Shown here piece after piece: positions 1 through 7,879 of a DNA stretch of 64,000 nucleotides (positions are counted from its first letter, which is position 1; the number at the start of each line of letters is the position of its first letter). The notes beneath the pieces were generated by a model. The model worked only from the letters and a program-made list of their open reading frames with translations, did not search any database and had not been told where the DNA came from. Made by a program: the position numbers and the translations under genes. The stretch covers positions 202,686-266,685 of the forward strand of contig JBJMQS010000073.1 in the NCBI GenBank assembly GCA_045802605.1, in the 5' to 3' direction. This DNA is from JBJMQS01 sp045802605. GTDB taxonomy: Bacteria > Planctomycetota > Planctomycetia > Gemmatales > Gemmataceae.

Positions 1-2
1 AA

Positions 3-614
3 CACGCGTATGTAAGTCTCATTCAGCATGAAACGCCTCAAGGTCTAGGTGCCGCCGTGCGATCGGGCTTTGCCGTGAGTCGTCACGGCCTCATTCTCAT
101 CGTCAGTCCGGATTGGCCATATCGCCCTTCCGATCTGCCAGCGATGGTCGAGGCGATGAAAGGTGCGGATGTCGTATCGCCGTTTCGGCCGGGAATAGTC
201 CGACCGCGTTGGCAACAGAGCCTTCTTCGATTTGCCCGAGTGCTGGCCCGAATCATCGTTGGTGTCGAGTGGCCATCGCAATCGGCCTGGTATGGCGGCA
301 AGGATTTTCGCCGTCGCTTCGGCTGGCGGGTATGGTTTGGTTTGCGGCTTCAAGATCCGACCTGCGGCGTGCGACTATTGCGACGGTGGGTGTTGGAGCG
401 ATGTCCGATTCAATCGGATAGTTCATTCGCGCTGATTGAGATGTACGCCAAGGCGAATTTTGCGGGGGCGCTCTTCAACGAGGTCGCTTTGGGGCGGGCG
501 GGAAACATCCCGGTCATGCACGGGCCATTTGCAGTCAATCCCAGCGATGAGAAACGAGTTTTCCGTTCGCCGGAGTTCCATCCGGCACTTGCTACAGAAA
601 GCAAAACGGGGTGA
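3..614 (+). CDS. Glycosyltransferase family 2, 3' part only
   Basis: The reading frame is open from base 3 with no stop, so the gene begins outside the window; the GTG at 57 is only an internal codon. The first residues seen resemble the middle of GT-A fold dolichyl-phosphate mannosyltransferase-like enzymes: a G-L-G-A-A-V-R-S-G-F segment, then a hydrophobic strand ending in S-P-D-W where many relatives have a D-x-D/S-D motif, then D-P-T-C-G-V-R-L, the usual 'D-xx-x-G-F/V-R' element near the acceptor site. It should transfer a sugar from a nucleotide-sugar to a lipid or polysaccharide acceptor at the membrane. No C-terminal membrane segment is visible. The stop lies inside a 12-bp hairpin shared with the convergent secretin gene. 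Family call is fairly safe; substrate is unknown. Confidence 0.72.
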   Translation, partial: HAYVSLIQHETPQGLGAAVRSGFAVSRHGLILIVSPDWPYRPSDLPAMVEAMKGADVVSPFRPGIVRPRWQQSLLRFARVLARIIVGVEWPSQSAWYGGKDFRRRFGWRVWFGLRLQDPTCGVRLLRRWVLERCPIQSDSSFALIEMYAKANFAGALFNEVALGRAGNIPVMHGPFAVNPSDEKRVFRSPEFHPALATESKTG

Positions 615-634
615 GTCGCCAAGCGACTCACCCC
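608..634. terminator. Hairpin between convergent genes, possible bidirectional terminator
   Basis: A perfect 12-bp stem (GGGGTGAGTCGC, 608-619, and its complement at 623-634) with loop CAA sits between the glycosyltransferase and the convergent secretin. The glycosyltransferase stop codon (612-614) is part of the stem. On the minus strand the hairpin is followed by GTTTTGC, a weak T-run; on the plus strand no T-run follows. Terminator function is an inference from position and stem strength. Confidence 0.5.
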
Positions 635-653
635 GCAGAGTTTGTGATATTTC

Positions 654-3600
654 TTACTCGTTCATCGAGTTGTAGCCGGTCTGCTTGATCTCTTCTTCCG
701 AATTGATGATCACGCGTGGCGTCACCATCATCAGCAAGCTCTGAGCCTCCCGGCCAAACCCGCTGTTGCGGAAGAGGCGATTGACATAGGGCAGCTTGCT
801 CAACACCGGCGGGCCGAACTCGTTGCGGCCTTCCGACAGCGTCTTCAAGCCACCGATGATCACGGTACCACCGTCCGGCACACTGACAGTTGTCTGAATG
901 CTGATCAGCGACAACTGCGGCTGTTGGATGAACTGCGTGAACGGAATCGGCTGGCCCTGGGCACCACCCTCAAACACCGGAGTGATGAAGGTCGTCACCG
1001 GGAAGAGCGGCACGTTGGCCGACGCCAAGTTCGCCAGACGCTGGTTGATGTTCATTCGGACGAACCGGCGATCCGCCGAAACCACGGCCTGCAAGGTCAT
1101 TTCCACGCCGAGCGGGAACGGGTTGTTCTGCGGCACGAAGACCATCTGGCCGCCGAACCCGACCACACCGACGTTGGTCACGAAGAACTGCTGGTCCTGC
1201 ACGCTCATGTTCGACGATTGACCGTTGAACAGCGTCAGCTTCGGAGCTTGCATCACGTGGATGCGGCGATCACCCTGAGCGGCTTCCATGAACATGAACA
1301 CCTGAATCTCGCTCAAGAACGCTAGGCCCATCGACAAGCCGCCATCGAAGCCCGGGTTGTTCGGGTAGGCGAACGGTGGAATGCCATATTGGAAGCTCGA
1401 TGAGCGGATCGGGATATCCAAGTCGCTCGTAAAGTTACCCGGGCCGCCGTTGCCCGCCGGGCTAAGACCGGCGACCATGCGGTTCGGTGAGAAGTCGTTA
1501 ACTTGACCAGCGGGTTTGAACTGACCGCTGGTGATCTGTGGCTCAAACCGGCTCGTGCTCTTGTCGGTCTTCAGGTTGAGGTTGAAGTCGAGGCCAATCC
1601 GCTCGAAGAACGTTTCCGAGAGCGTGATTAGCTTGATCTCGACTGACACCTGCAGGTCTTGCAGACGGCGGAGAGCCTCGAGCAATTGCTCGACTTGCTC
1701 CTGCACGTCGGTAGTCTGGTTGATGATCAAGGCCATGCCGATTGGCATGTACTCGACCGTGCCTGAGCCACCAACTTCGGACCAAGACTGCGGAGCGACC
1801 GTGTTCTGGATCAGCTTAATCAGCATGTCCTGCATGGTCTGCTTGGCCATGGTCGTCGCCCCGATTGGCGACATGCTGGTCTGCGGCTGATTTGCACCCG
1901 GGCTGGTAGTCAACGTCGGCTGGCCATTGCTGCTAACCGGCGTTCCCTCGCCGAGTTGGAATCGGCCATTGTTAGAAGGCGTCGTCTGCCCACCGCGAAG
2001 ATTGATGCTCTGGGCTTCGACCACGCGGTCGAGAGCCTTTTGCAGATTCATGCTGTTAGGCTGAACGTAATCTTCGATCGGCATGACGAGGTCCGCGACG
2101 CGATAGACGCGCTGGACCATTCGGCCGCGGGCTCGCTTCTCAGTTGTCACCTTGAGTACGTCATCGGAAATGACGGTCGTCAGGTGGACCTGGGCGAGGA
2201 GATTCTTAAGAGCGTACTCCAGCCGGACTCCGTCCAACTTGATTGTGACGGGTTGCTCCAAGCTAATGTGCTCTTCTTCGAGAGCGGTCGTTTCGACAAC
2301 AATATTCAGGCCGGTCATAGTTCGGATGTCGTCAATGACCTGGCGAAGCGGAGAATTCTGGAAGCTGAGATCGCTCGGCAAAGTTAACCGATACTGAATC
2401 TCGCGCTCGGCTGGTGTGTGATTGCGGAGATTGATCGTCTCGTTACCGGTACCGCGATCTTTGTTGTGACCGCTAACGAGCGGATCGATCTTTAGTGGAT
2501 CCTTGTCAGTCACGGCCGGGCCAGGATCCTGAATCGCATTCATGGCATTAACAAAGGTCGTCTCTGATGCCTTCTTGTTCTTCTCGTAATCGTTGAGGTT
2601 CGCCTTGGCCGTTGTGATGGTCTCGATTGACGCAAGTGCCGGATCGTCAGGATTCAACTCATGAATCTTGGCTGCGACAACCTTAGCCTCGGCGTACTTG
2701 CCTTCTTTCCAAAGCTGGCCGTGCTGTTTCCAGAGTTCCTTGATCTGCTCATTCAGCCGATCGTTGGCGCTGGAATTACGAGCCATCTCGGCGTCGTGCT
2801 TGGTCTTGCGCGAGGTGACCTTGGTCTCGGCATCCTTCTGGCCTTTGACCATCTTCAGGTTCTGCAACCGATTCTCGACCGGCCGTTGAAGCATGACGAT
2901 TTCGTTAGCTTCGAGCTGGCTTTGCTTGACCTTGGTCAAATAGGCTTCGAGGGTGTCGAGCGCGAGATCGGTCTCACCGCGCTCGAACAACTTGATCGCT
3001 TCGGACTGAGCCTTTTGGCCCTCTTCGCGGAGACGTTGATACTCGATCTTCTGCAACGCACGCATTTGGCCGGCGAGCGAGTCCTGCGGAGCCGCCGGTG
3101 CGGTCTGCGACGGAATGAGATTCCGCGGCGGAGTTGGCTGCATCATCGGGGCTGGCGGCGTCGCCAGCATCGGCGTCGGCTCTTGCGCCACCGGAGCGGC
3201 GACCGGCATCACGGGAGCCGGCAATGGAGCCGGAGCTTGTTCTGCTGGTTGGAGAGCTTTCTCGGCCGCATCGATCTGGCGGAGGACGTTGGCCGCTTCG
3301 GCCTGGCACTTGTAAGGGCCGTTGTACGCCTCGATCGCGAGTTGCCGCGCGACTTCCAACTGACCGTTCTGAATTTCCACCCGTGCTTTGTCGATCAGGC
3401 CTTTACCTAAAGCCGCGTTATCCACGACAGCCGCAGCCGCCTGCACCGAAGACAGTTTGGCTTCAATCGGGCGCGTGTCGAGCCCGAAGTCGGTCGCGAG
3501 CTGCATGGCGTTATTGAGCTTCTGCTGACAAGCCTCGCGGTTGGCCGGTGGATCGTTCGGACCGCAATTGACGGTAACAGCATCGCGGACCTGCTTGTTC

Positions 3601-4595
3601 ACCGCCATCATCAGATCGTTGAGGCAGCGGATTGGGTTTTCTTCATCCGGTTTGAACTCAGCGTTCAGCTTCTGGGCTTCCATGAATTTCGCGCGGGCTT
3701 CGACGAGTTTGCCGGCTCGCATGGCCGACTTGCCTTCGGCCATCAGCAACTTGGCCTGCTCACGCGTCGGGCTCATCGCCGTGTTAGCGGTACCCGAGAC
3801 GCGGAGAATATCGGACTTGTTGGCACGAGTGTCTTCATTCCACGTGGGAGCCGGAGCGGCTTTGTCATCTGTGCGGGCGAGGGCAGGGCCACTCTTCTTG
3901 TTCTTGGCGCGGGCTGTTTGAATGTCAGAAAGTAACTTCTGCGGCTTATCGTTGCCGTCCCACACGCTGTAGTTGCCATGCAGCCGCTCGGCGCGGTAGC
4001 ACATGCCTTCCGCTTCATCGAGCTTGCCGTTGTCGTAGCATTTGCGGGCCTCGGTCAGAAGCCGGGCCGACTCGAGCTTCTCAGCGCGAGATCGAGCCTT
4101 CTGCAAATCGTCGAGACACTTGTTCGGGTTATCGTCGAACATTCCCCAGCGGGTGTTCGAGGCATTCGCTTTCGAAGCGAGGGCTTGGGCCTCGTCGAAA
4201 CGGCCGGCGGTGAGGGATTCGCGGGCGTTCTTGAGAAGCAACTTGGGGTCGGCGTTTGGGGCAGCCTTGGCGCGGGCATTGATGATGTCGGCGAGCATAC
4301 GCTCCGGCGTTTCGCCTTCCCAGAAGGGCAGCGGCGAGCCCTGATTTTGGGCTTCCTTGGCGTATTTCTCAGCCGCGGCGAAGTCGCCGGACTGGAACGC
4401 GGCTCGTGCTTTTCGCAACAGCTCGCGAGTGGCATCCGCACCTTTCGCGGCGGATGGACCCGCATCGCGAACCGCGGAAATCGGTGCCGGGCTCGACTGC
4501 GCCAGCAGCCGGCCTTCCACGGCGGAAATCGCCGGCAAGAGCGCTAAACTGATTGCGACGCTCTTCCACTTCCGCGCCGTTGTCCGCGACACCAT
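654..4595 (-). CDS. Secretin (type II/IV pilus outer-membrane channel) with large TPR-like N-terminus
   Basis: About 1313 residues if started at the ATG at 4595, which has AAGGGGG eight bases upstream and is followed by a signal peptide (K-S-V-A-I-S-L-A-L-L-P); the frame is open up to 4769. Residues ~45-720 hold repeated A-R-x-x-x-x-x-G-x-x-x-x-A units like tetratricopeptide or related helical repeats, with a Pro/Ala-rich linker. After that come secretin N-domain-like segments (V-T-I-K-L-D-G-V-R-L-E-Y-A-L) and the C-terminal secretin domain with the signature V-P-D-G-G-T-V-I-I-G-G-L about 75 residues from the end. Secretins form multimeric outer-membrane gates for pili or secreted proteins. 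At more than 1300 residues it is roughly twice the length of usual PilQ/GspD. Probably partners with the pilM operon at 49.9-56 kb, though unlinked. Confidence 0.88.
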   Translation of the reverse strand: MVSRTTARKWKSVAISLALLPAISAVEGRLLAQSSPAPISAVRDAGPSAAKGADATRELLRKARAAFQSGDFAAAEKYAKEAQNQGSPLPFWEGETPERMLADIINARAKAAPNADPKLLLKNARESLTAGRFDEAQALASKANASNTRWGMFDDNPNKCLDDLQKARSRAEKLESARLLTEARKCYDNGKLDEAEGMCYRAERLHGNYSVWDGNDKPQKLLSDIQTARAKNKKSGPALARTDDKAAPAPTWNEDTRANKSDILRVSGTANTAMSPTREQAKLLMAEGKSAMRAGKLVEARAKFMEAQKLNAEFKPDEENPIRCLNDLMMAVNKQVRDAVTVNCGPNDPPANREACQQKLNNAMQLATDFGLDTRPIEAKLSSVQAAAAVVDNAALGKGLIDKARVEIQNGQLEVARQLAIEAYNGPYKCQAEAANVLRQIDAAEKALQPAEQAPAPLPAPVMPVAAPVAQEPTPMLATPPAPMMQPTPPRNLIPSQTAPAAPQDSLAGQMRALQKIEYQRLREEGQKAQSEAIKLFERGETDLALDTLEAYLTKVKQSQLEANEIVMLQRPVENRLQNLKMVKGQKDAETKVTSRKTKHDAEMARNSSANDRLNEQIKELWKQHGQLWKEGKYAEAKVVAAKIHELNPDDPALASIETITTAKANLNDYEKNKKASETTFVNAMNAIQDPGPAVTDKDPLKIDPLVSGHNKDRGTGNETINLRNHTPAEREIQYRLTLPSDLSFQNSPLRQVIDDIRTMTGLNIVVETTALEEEHISLEQPVTIKLDGVRLEYALKNLLAQVHLTTVISDDVLKVTTEKRARGRMVQRVYRVADLVMPIEDYVQPNSMNLQKALDRVVEAQSINLRGGQTTPSNNGRFQLGEGTPVSSNGQPTLTTSPGANQPQTSMSPIGATTMAKQTMQDMLIKLIQNTVAPQSWSEVGGSGTVEYMPIGMALIINQTTDVQEQVEQLLEALRRLQDLQVSVEIKLITLSETFFERIGLDFNLNLKTDKSTSRFEPQITSGQFKPAGQVNDFSPNRMVAGLSPAGNGGPGNFTSDLDIPIRSSSFQYGIPPFAYPNNPGFDGGLSMGLAFLSEIQVFMFMEAAQGDRRIHVMQAPKLTLFNGQSSNMSVQDQQFFVTNVGVVGFGGQMVFVPQNNPFPLGVEMTLQAVVSADRRFVRMNINQRLANLASANVPLFPVTTFITPVFEGGAQGQPIPFTQFIQQPQLSLISIQTTVSVPDGGTVIIGGLKTLSEGRNEFGPPVLSKLPYVNRLFRNSGFGREAQSLLMMVTPRVIINSEEEIKQTGYNSMNE

Positions 4596-5047
4596 GGCCA
4601 TTTCCCCCTTGTCGCACCCAACTCGCCGAGGCGAGTGAGCCCCCATTCCTCCCGGCCCAACACCAGTCACGGTGCTGTCCCCAGCCGGTGGCCCAATCGC
4701 CTCCCAGAGGCACGGGCCGCGCGGTGTTTGGCCGCGCATCGAAATCTGGACCGAATCGAGGCGGGACACTAGCCACCGCGCGATTTGCGGTCAATAGAAA
4801 AAACGCAAAAAATATTGCAGATCGGGACTAGATGAGTCGCGGCTTTACCCAACCCACCAAATCTCAGGCTGTGGTCCGGCGAAACATGCGCCCGCATGTT
4901 GTAAAATTTTTACTTCGGCGTCAAAAGCGGACGGAAGTGGACACGTTGACTGCGCGACTGTTCGGCGTGCCCACCCATGGACGCGTTTGGGAACTCCCGC
5001 GATCCAACTAGCTGGCGTAACATGGGTTCATTGCAGCGCGATGGACT
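4596..5047. other. Intergenic region between divergent genes
   Basis: About 450 bases between the chosen secretin start and the CbrC-family gene. The first 170 bases are open in the secretin frame but look non-coding: they are Gly/Pro/Arg rich, precede a good ribosome site, and the signal peptide only begins after 4595. The AT-rich part around 4798-4830 and 4900-4915 is a reasonable place for promoters of both divergent genes, but I could not fix -35/-10 boxes with confidence. Confidence 0.4.
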
Positions 5048-5716
5048 ATGCTGTATTCTTGCCCGAGCTGTCTAATCAATGGTTCGCCATCAAAGATGTT
5101 TCGGTACTTTTGCGGTCCACTACACGATATGTCGGACCTAGTCGAACGCGACGTGGCCTGTTCGCTTTGCGGGCAACCGGGTCGCTGTTTCCGACTTGAG
5201 CATGCTCTGTGCCCATCGATTGCACTGGACGCAAAGGAGACCGGCGTCGGGTGTTTCGATTGTCTGCGACAAGGCCGGTTCGAATTCTGGCATGACACGG
5301 ACATTGGCTTGCTGGATGAGAACGGGCTCACCCATGTGTACAATCACAACCAATCGCCGCCGCCAGATTTTCCTGCATCGGCGTTAGTGGAACTTCGGCG
5401 AACGCCACAGATTGTCACATGCCAGCAGGAACTTTGGCTGACACACTGTAACGATTTCATGGCCTACATAGGAACGTGGGATCGGGAAGACTTCTATGCT
5501 CATGCCCCTGGAGGCGACGCCCGGGCGCTCTTTCACGACATGACCGACGAGGATTACCGCCATCTTTGGGACGAGAGTCTGCCACCTGCCGCGGAGCGTC
5601 TGGAATCATGGCACGCCACGTTCTATGCTTTTCGCTGTTTGAACTGCGGGAAGCTGCGGGGCAACCGGCCCTTTACAATGTCAAATCATCGAGAGTCCAC
5701 CATGATGAATCCGTAA
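5048..5716 (+). CDS. CbrC-family protein (UPF0167)
   Basis: A 222-residue protein. The segment beginning F-R-Y-F-C-G-P-L, with C-S-L-C-G following about 20 residues later, a C-F-D-C-L pair and a C-L-N-C-G-K-L pair near the C-terminus, matches the layout of CbrC-family proteins, where Cys pairs probably bind zinc. E. coli CbrC is linked to tolerance to colicin E2 through the CreBC regulon; the biochemical function is not known. Relatives usually begin directly at the F-R-Y-F segment, so the ATG at 5096 may be the true start; the extra 16 residues contain C-P-S-C. Just nine bases separate the end from the PIN-domain gene. Not a defence gene on this evidence. Confidence 0.75.
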   Translation: MLYSCPSCLINGSPSKMFRYFCGPLHDMSDLVERDVACSLCGQPGRCFRLEHALCPSIALDAKETGVGCFDCLRQGRFEFWHDTDIGLLDENGLTHVYNHNQSPPPDFPASALVELRRTPQIVTCQQELWLTHCNDFMAYIGTWDREDFYAHAPGGDARALFHDMTDEDYRHLWDESLPPAAERLESWHATFYAFRCLNCGKLRGNRPFTMSNHRESTMMNP

Positions 5717-5725
5717 AGTAGACGC

Positions 5726-6196
5726 ATGGAATCGGTTTATCTCGAAACAACATTTATCAGTTATTTGGTCGCTGGACCGAGCCAGGACCTCAAAGTCGCA
5801 GGTCACCAGCAAACAACCCAGGAATGGTGGACCAATCGCCGTGCTGCATTCACTTGCTTTGTGTCGCCCGTTGTGACCCGCGAGGCGTCAGCGGGTGACG
5901 CTGCCGAGGTGCAAAAGCGACTGGCCGTTATGTCGAATTTGCCCTTACTTCAGGTCATGGTCGATGCGCAATCTTTGATCCGGGCGATCACAAATGCAGG
6001 GATTCTTCCGCCACATGCATTTGCCGATGCAGCTCATGTCGCGGTTGCGACGGCTCACCATATTGATTTTCTGCTAACCTGGAATTGCAAGCATCTGGCG
6101 AATGCTCAGATTGCGCGACAGATTCGATTGGTTTGCGATCGACTTGGATTTGTGATGCCAACAATTTGTACTCCTGATCAACTGATGGGAGCGTGA
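5726..6196 (+). CDS. PIN-domain protein (VapC-like ribonuclease)
   Basis: 156 residues. Features of the PIN fold are visible: the N-terminal Y-L-E-T-T-F-I-S-Y-L (first acidic residue and the following Thr/Ser), a middle acidic residue in V-T-R-E, and the conserved D-A-A-H-V-A-V-A-T followed by D-F-L-L-T-W-N-C-K-H, which carries the later acidic position and the W-N-x-x-H block typical of this subfamily. PIN proteins are Mg-dependent RNases and often toxins of VapBC pairs. The next gene starts one base after this stop, which indicates co-translation with a small partner placed downstream, the reverse of the usual antitoxin-first order. Toxin activity is inferred from family membership only. 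Confidence 0.78.
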   Translation: MESVYLETTFISYLVAGPSQDLKVAGHQQTTQEWWTNRRAAFTCFVSPVVTREASAGDAAEVQKRLAVMSNLPLLQVMVDAQSLIRAITNAGILPPHAFADAAHVAVATAHHIDFLLTWNCKHLANAQIARQIRLVCDRLGFVMPTICTPDQLMGA

Positions 6197-6197
6197 C

Positions 6198-6425
6198 ATG
6201 TGGGAAGATCCGATCGTTGCCGAGGTCCATCGCATTCGTGAACAGATCGCAGCGGAATGCAATTACGATCTCGATGAATTCTTAGCCAGTCTCCGAGAAG
6301 AACAAGATCGATATTCAGATCGCCTTGTCCGGCTTGACGAGACTGCGGAACCCACTGCTGAAGCTGGCCGGGGCCGAAGCGCAGGCGCTTCGGGAGATAC
6401 ACCGGAATCGGCACCGGCAGCTTAG
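6198..6425 (+). CDS. Small partner of the PIN-domain protein, candidate antitoxin
   Basis: 75 residues. The ATG has GGGAG upstream, inside the end of the PIN gene, and lies one base after that gene's TGA. The N-terminal D-P-I-V-A-E-V-H-R-I-R-E-Q segment followed by N-Y-D-L-D resembles short proteins often found next to PIN-domain genes in planctomycetes and cyanobacteria. The first 45 residues are charged and likely helical; the last 25 are low-complexity Ala/Gly/Glu and probably disordered. No DNA-binding motif is evident. Its role as antitoxin is inferred from size and coupling. Confidence 0.65.
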   Translation: MWEDPIVAEVHRIREQIAAECNYDLDEFLASLREEQDRYSDRLVRLDETAEPTAEAGRGRSAGASGDTPESAPAA

Positions 6426-6442
6426 CAGCTGGAGAGCGCACG

Positions 6443-6805
6443 GTGGCTGTCGTTGCGTCGCGGACGCCGGAAGGGGAGCCGGCCGAGTGCATGCTCTGTG
6501 GGCGAAAGGCCTTGGTGTCGCCGTCGAATTTCCCGACGGCCGACGCCCCATGCCCGTCGTGCGGATCCCTGCTGTGGCTGTCCGGCAGCCCGGAGCGCGA
6601 ATTCGGGGACGAGATGTCAGGCGTGATAAATGCCATGCGGGCGGCCATCCAGCGGGGTGCCGAGCGACTGGCTGATCTCAAATGGCCCGCCCTAGAACCG
6701 GACCCGCCGGCCGAAGCCGAGCCAGATCGGGCGGAGTTGGGCCTTCGCGAAGTCACCGACCCGGCGGGAATCCAGGCGGCCGAGGACTTGCTCTCCCGCA
6801 GCTAA
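6443..6805 (+). CDS. Zinc-ribbon protein of unknown function
   Basis: 120 residues from a GTG with GGAGAG upstream. The N-terminal part has C-M-L-C-G and, about 20 residues later, C-P-S-C-G-S-L-L-W, four cysteines spaced as in zinc ribbons. This type of N-terminal ribbon ending in L-L-W recurs in planctomycete proteins. The rest is an acidic, helical stretch (around residues 58-118) with no recognised domain; it ends E-D-L-L-S-R-S. It follows the PIN pair by 17 bases, so it may be in the same transcript. Function unknown; the metal site is inferred from the cysteines. Confidence 0.6.
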   Translation: MAVVASRTPEGEPAECMLCGRKALVSPSNFPTADAPCPSCGSLLWLSGSPEREFGDEMSGVINAMRAAIQRGAERLADLKWPALEPDPPAEAEPDRAELGLREVTDPAGIQAAEDLLSRS

Positions 6806-6830
6806 AAGATCAATCGCGGATCGCACTAAG

Positions 6831-7751
6831 CTAACTTTCAAACCCATGCTCATACCCGGCCGCCGCCAGTGGCCGGCGCGTTTGTCCGTCGTCGATCCAG
6901 AGTCCTTGATCCACACATTCGCCCACATGAAATACGGGCACGGGTGATTGCTTCGTCAGTCGCTGCCCGTCCTCCGGCGAAACAGTGAAGATCAATTCAA
7001 AGTCCTCACCATCAGACAAAGCATGCTCGAGTGCCGAGCGGCCATCGTCTACGCTCCGGGCGGCGTCGGAGATTGGTATGGCGTCTGCGCGCACGATCGC
7101 ACCGCAGTGACTTTCGCGAAGAATGTGAGAAAGATCTAAAGCGAAGCCGTCGCTGATATCCGTCAAAGCATGAAGCTCGACTTCGCGGTGCAGTGCGAGC
7201 GCCTCTCTTATTCGGGGCGTGAATTCGAGATGATGGCTGAGAATGCTGCCGCCCAAAGGGCCGGTCACGAAGATCCAGTCGCCGGGTTTTGCGCCCGACC
7301 GCTTCACCGGCCCGCGCTCCGTCGCTTCGCCGAGCATCGCCACGGAGATGCAGAGTGTTCCATGCCAGGTGTTCGTGTCGCCGCCAATAATGGCCGTATT
7401 GAACTCGCGCGCAATCTCCTCCATGCCGCGAAACAACTCCTGAGCGATTTCCATTCCGCCCTTCCGCGGCAAACCCACGCTGATGACGCACGCCAGGGGT
7501 TTACCGGCCATCGCGGCAATGTCGCTCAAACTCACGGCAATCGCCTTGCGCCCCACGCGGTAAGGGCCCGCTTCGTCGAGGCGGAAGCAGGCGCCGTCGA
7601 GGAGCATGTCGGTCGTGACCAAACAGCGGGAAGCCTGCGGGAAATCAATCGCTGCCGCGTCATCGCCGGGCCCGATGGCCACACGGGGATGGCCCGCGAT
7701 CCGCGATCGCAGCCAGTCGATGAACTCGCCTTCGCCACCGGGATGGGTCAT
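6831..7751 (-). CDS. thiL: Thiamine-monophosphate kinase
   Basis: 306 residues, a normal length for ThiL, which phosphorylates thiamine monophosphate to the active cofactor thiamine diphosphate in the cytoplasm. It follows the PurM/ThiL family layout: G-P-G-D-D-A-A at residues 27-33, V-T-T-D-M-L-L-D-G at about 45-53, S-L-S-D-I-A-A-M-A-G, I-I-G-G-D-T, and D-I-S-D-G-F-A-L-D-L, which are the acidic metal and ATP sites. It is divergent from the WD40 gene with about 130 bases between, and convergent with the zinc-ribbon gene. No other thiamine gene and no obvious TPP riboswitch is seen nearby. Confidence 0.93.
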   Translation of the reverse strand: MTHPGGEGEFIDWLRSRIAGHPRVAIGPGDDAAAIDFPQASRCLVTTDMLLDGACFRLDEAGPYRVGRKAIAVSLSDIAAMAGKPLACVISVGLPRKGGMEIAQELFRGMEEIAREFNTAIIGGDTNTWHGTLCISVAMLGEATERGPVKRSGAKPGDWIFVTGPLGGSILSHHLEFTPRIREALALHREVELHALTDISDGFALDLSHILRESHCGAIVRADAIPISDAARSVDDGRSALEHALSDGEDFELIFTVSPEDGQRLTKQSPVPVFHVGECVDQGLWIDDGQTRRPLAAAGYEHGFES

Positions 7752-7879
7752 CGTGTTTGCCCTGAATAATCGACACGACCGGCAAAGCCCTAGGCATCCG
7801 TCATCGGCCGCAAGATTATTGTAAGATTGAACTCGGCCGGCAATTTTGCCACCCGAACGACAAAGGGCGGATAGGTTTT

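Noticed and set aside
2661..3410. 249-codon plus-strand frame inside the secretin gene
   Set aside because: Leu/Arg/Gly-rich, no start signal, and the secretin repeats on the other strand explain the openness.
6325..6675. Overlapping 116-codon frame after the PIN partner
   Set aside because: It overlaps both the small partner and the zinc-ribbon gene, which have better ribosome sites and composition; I considered a frameshift but found no family evidence.
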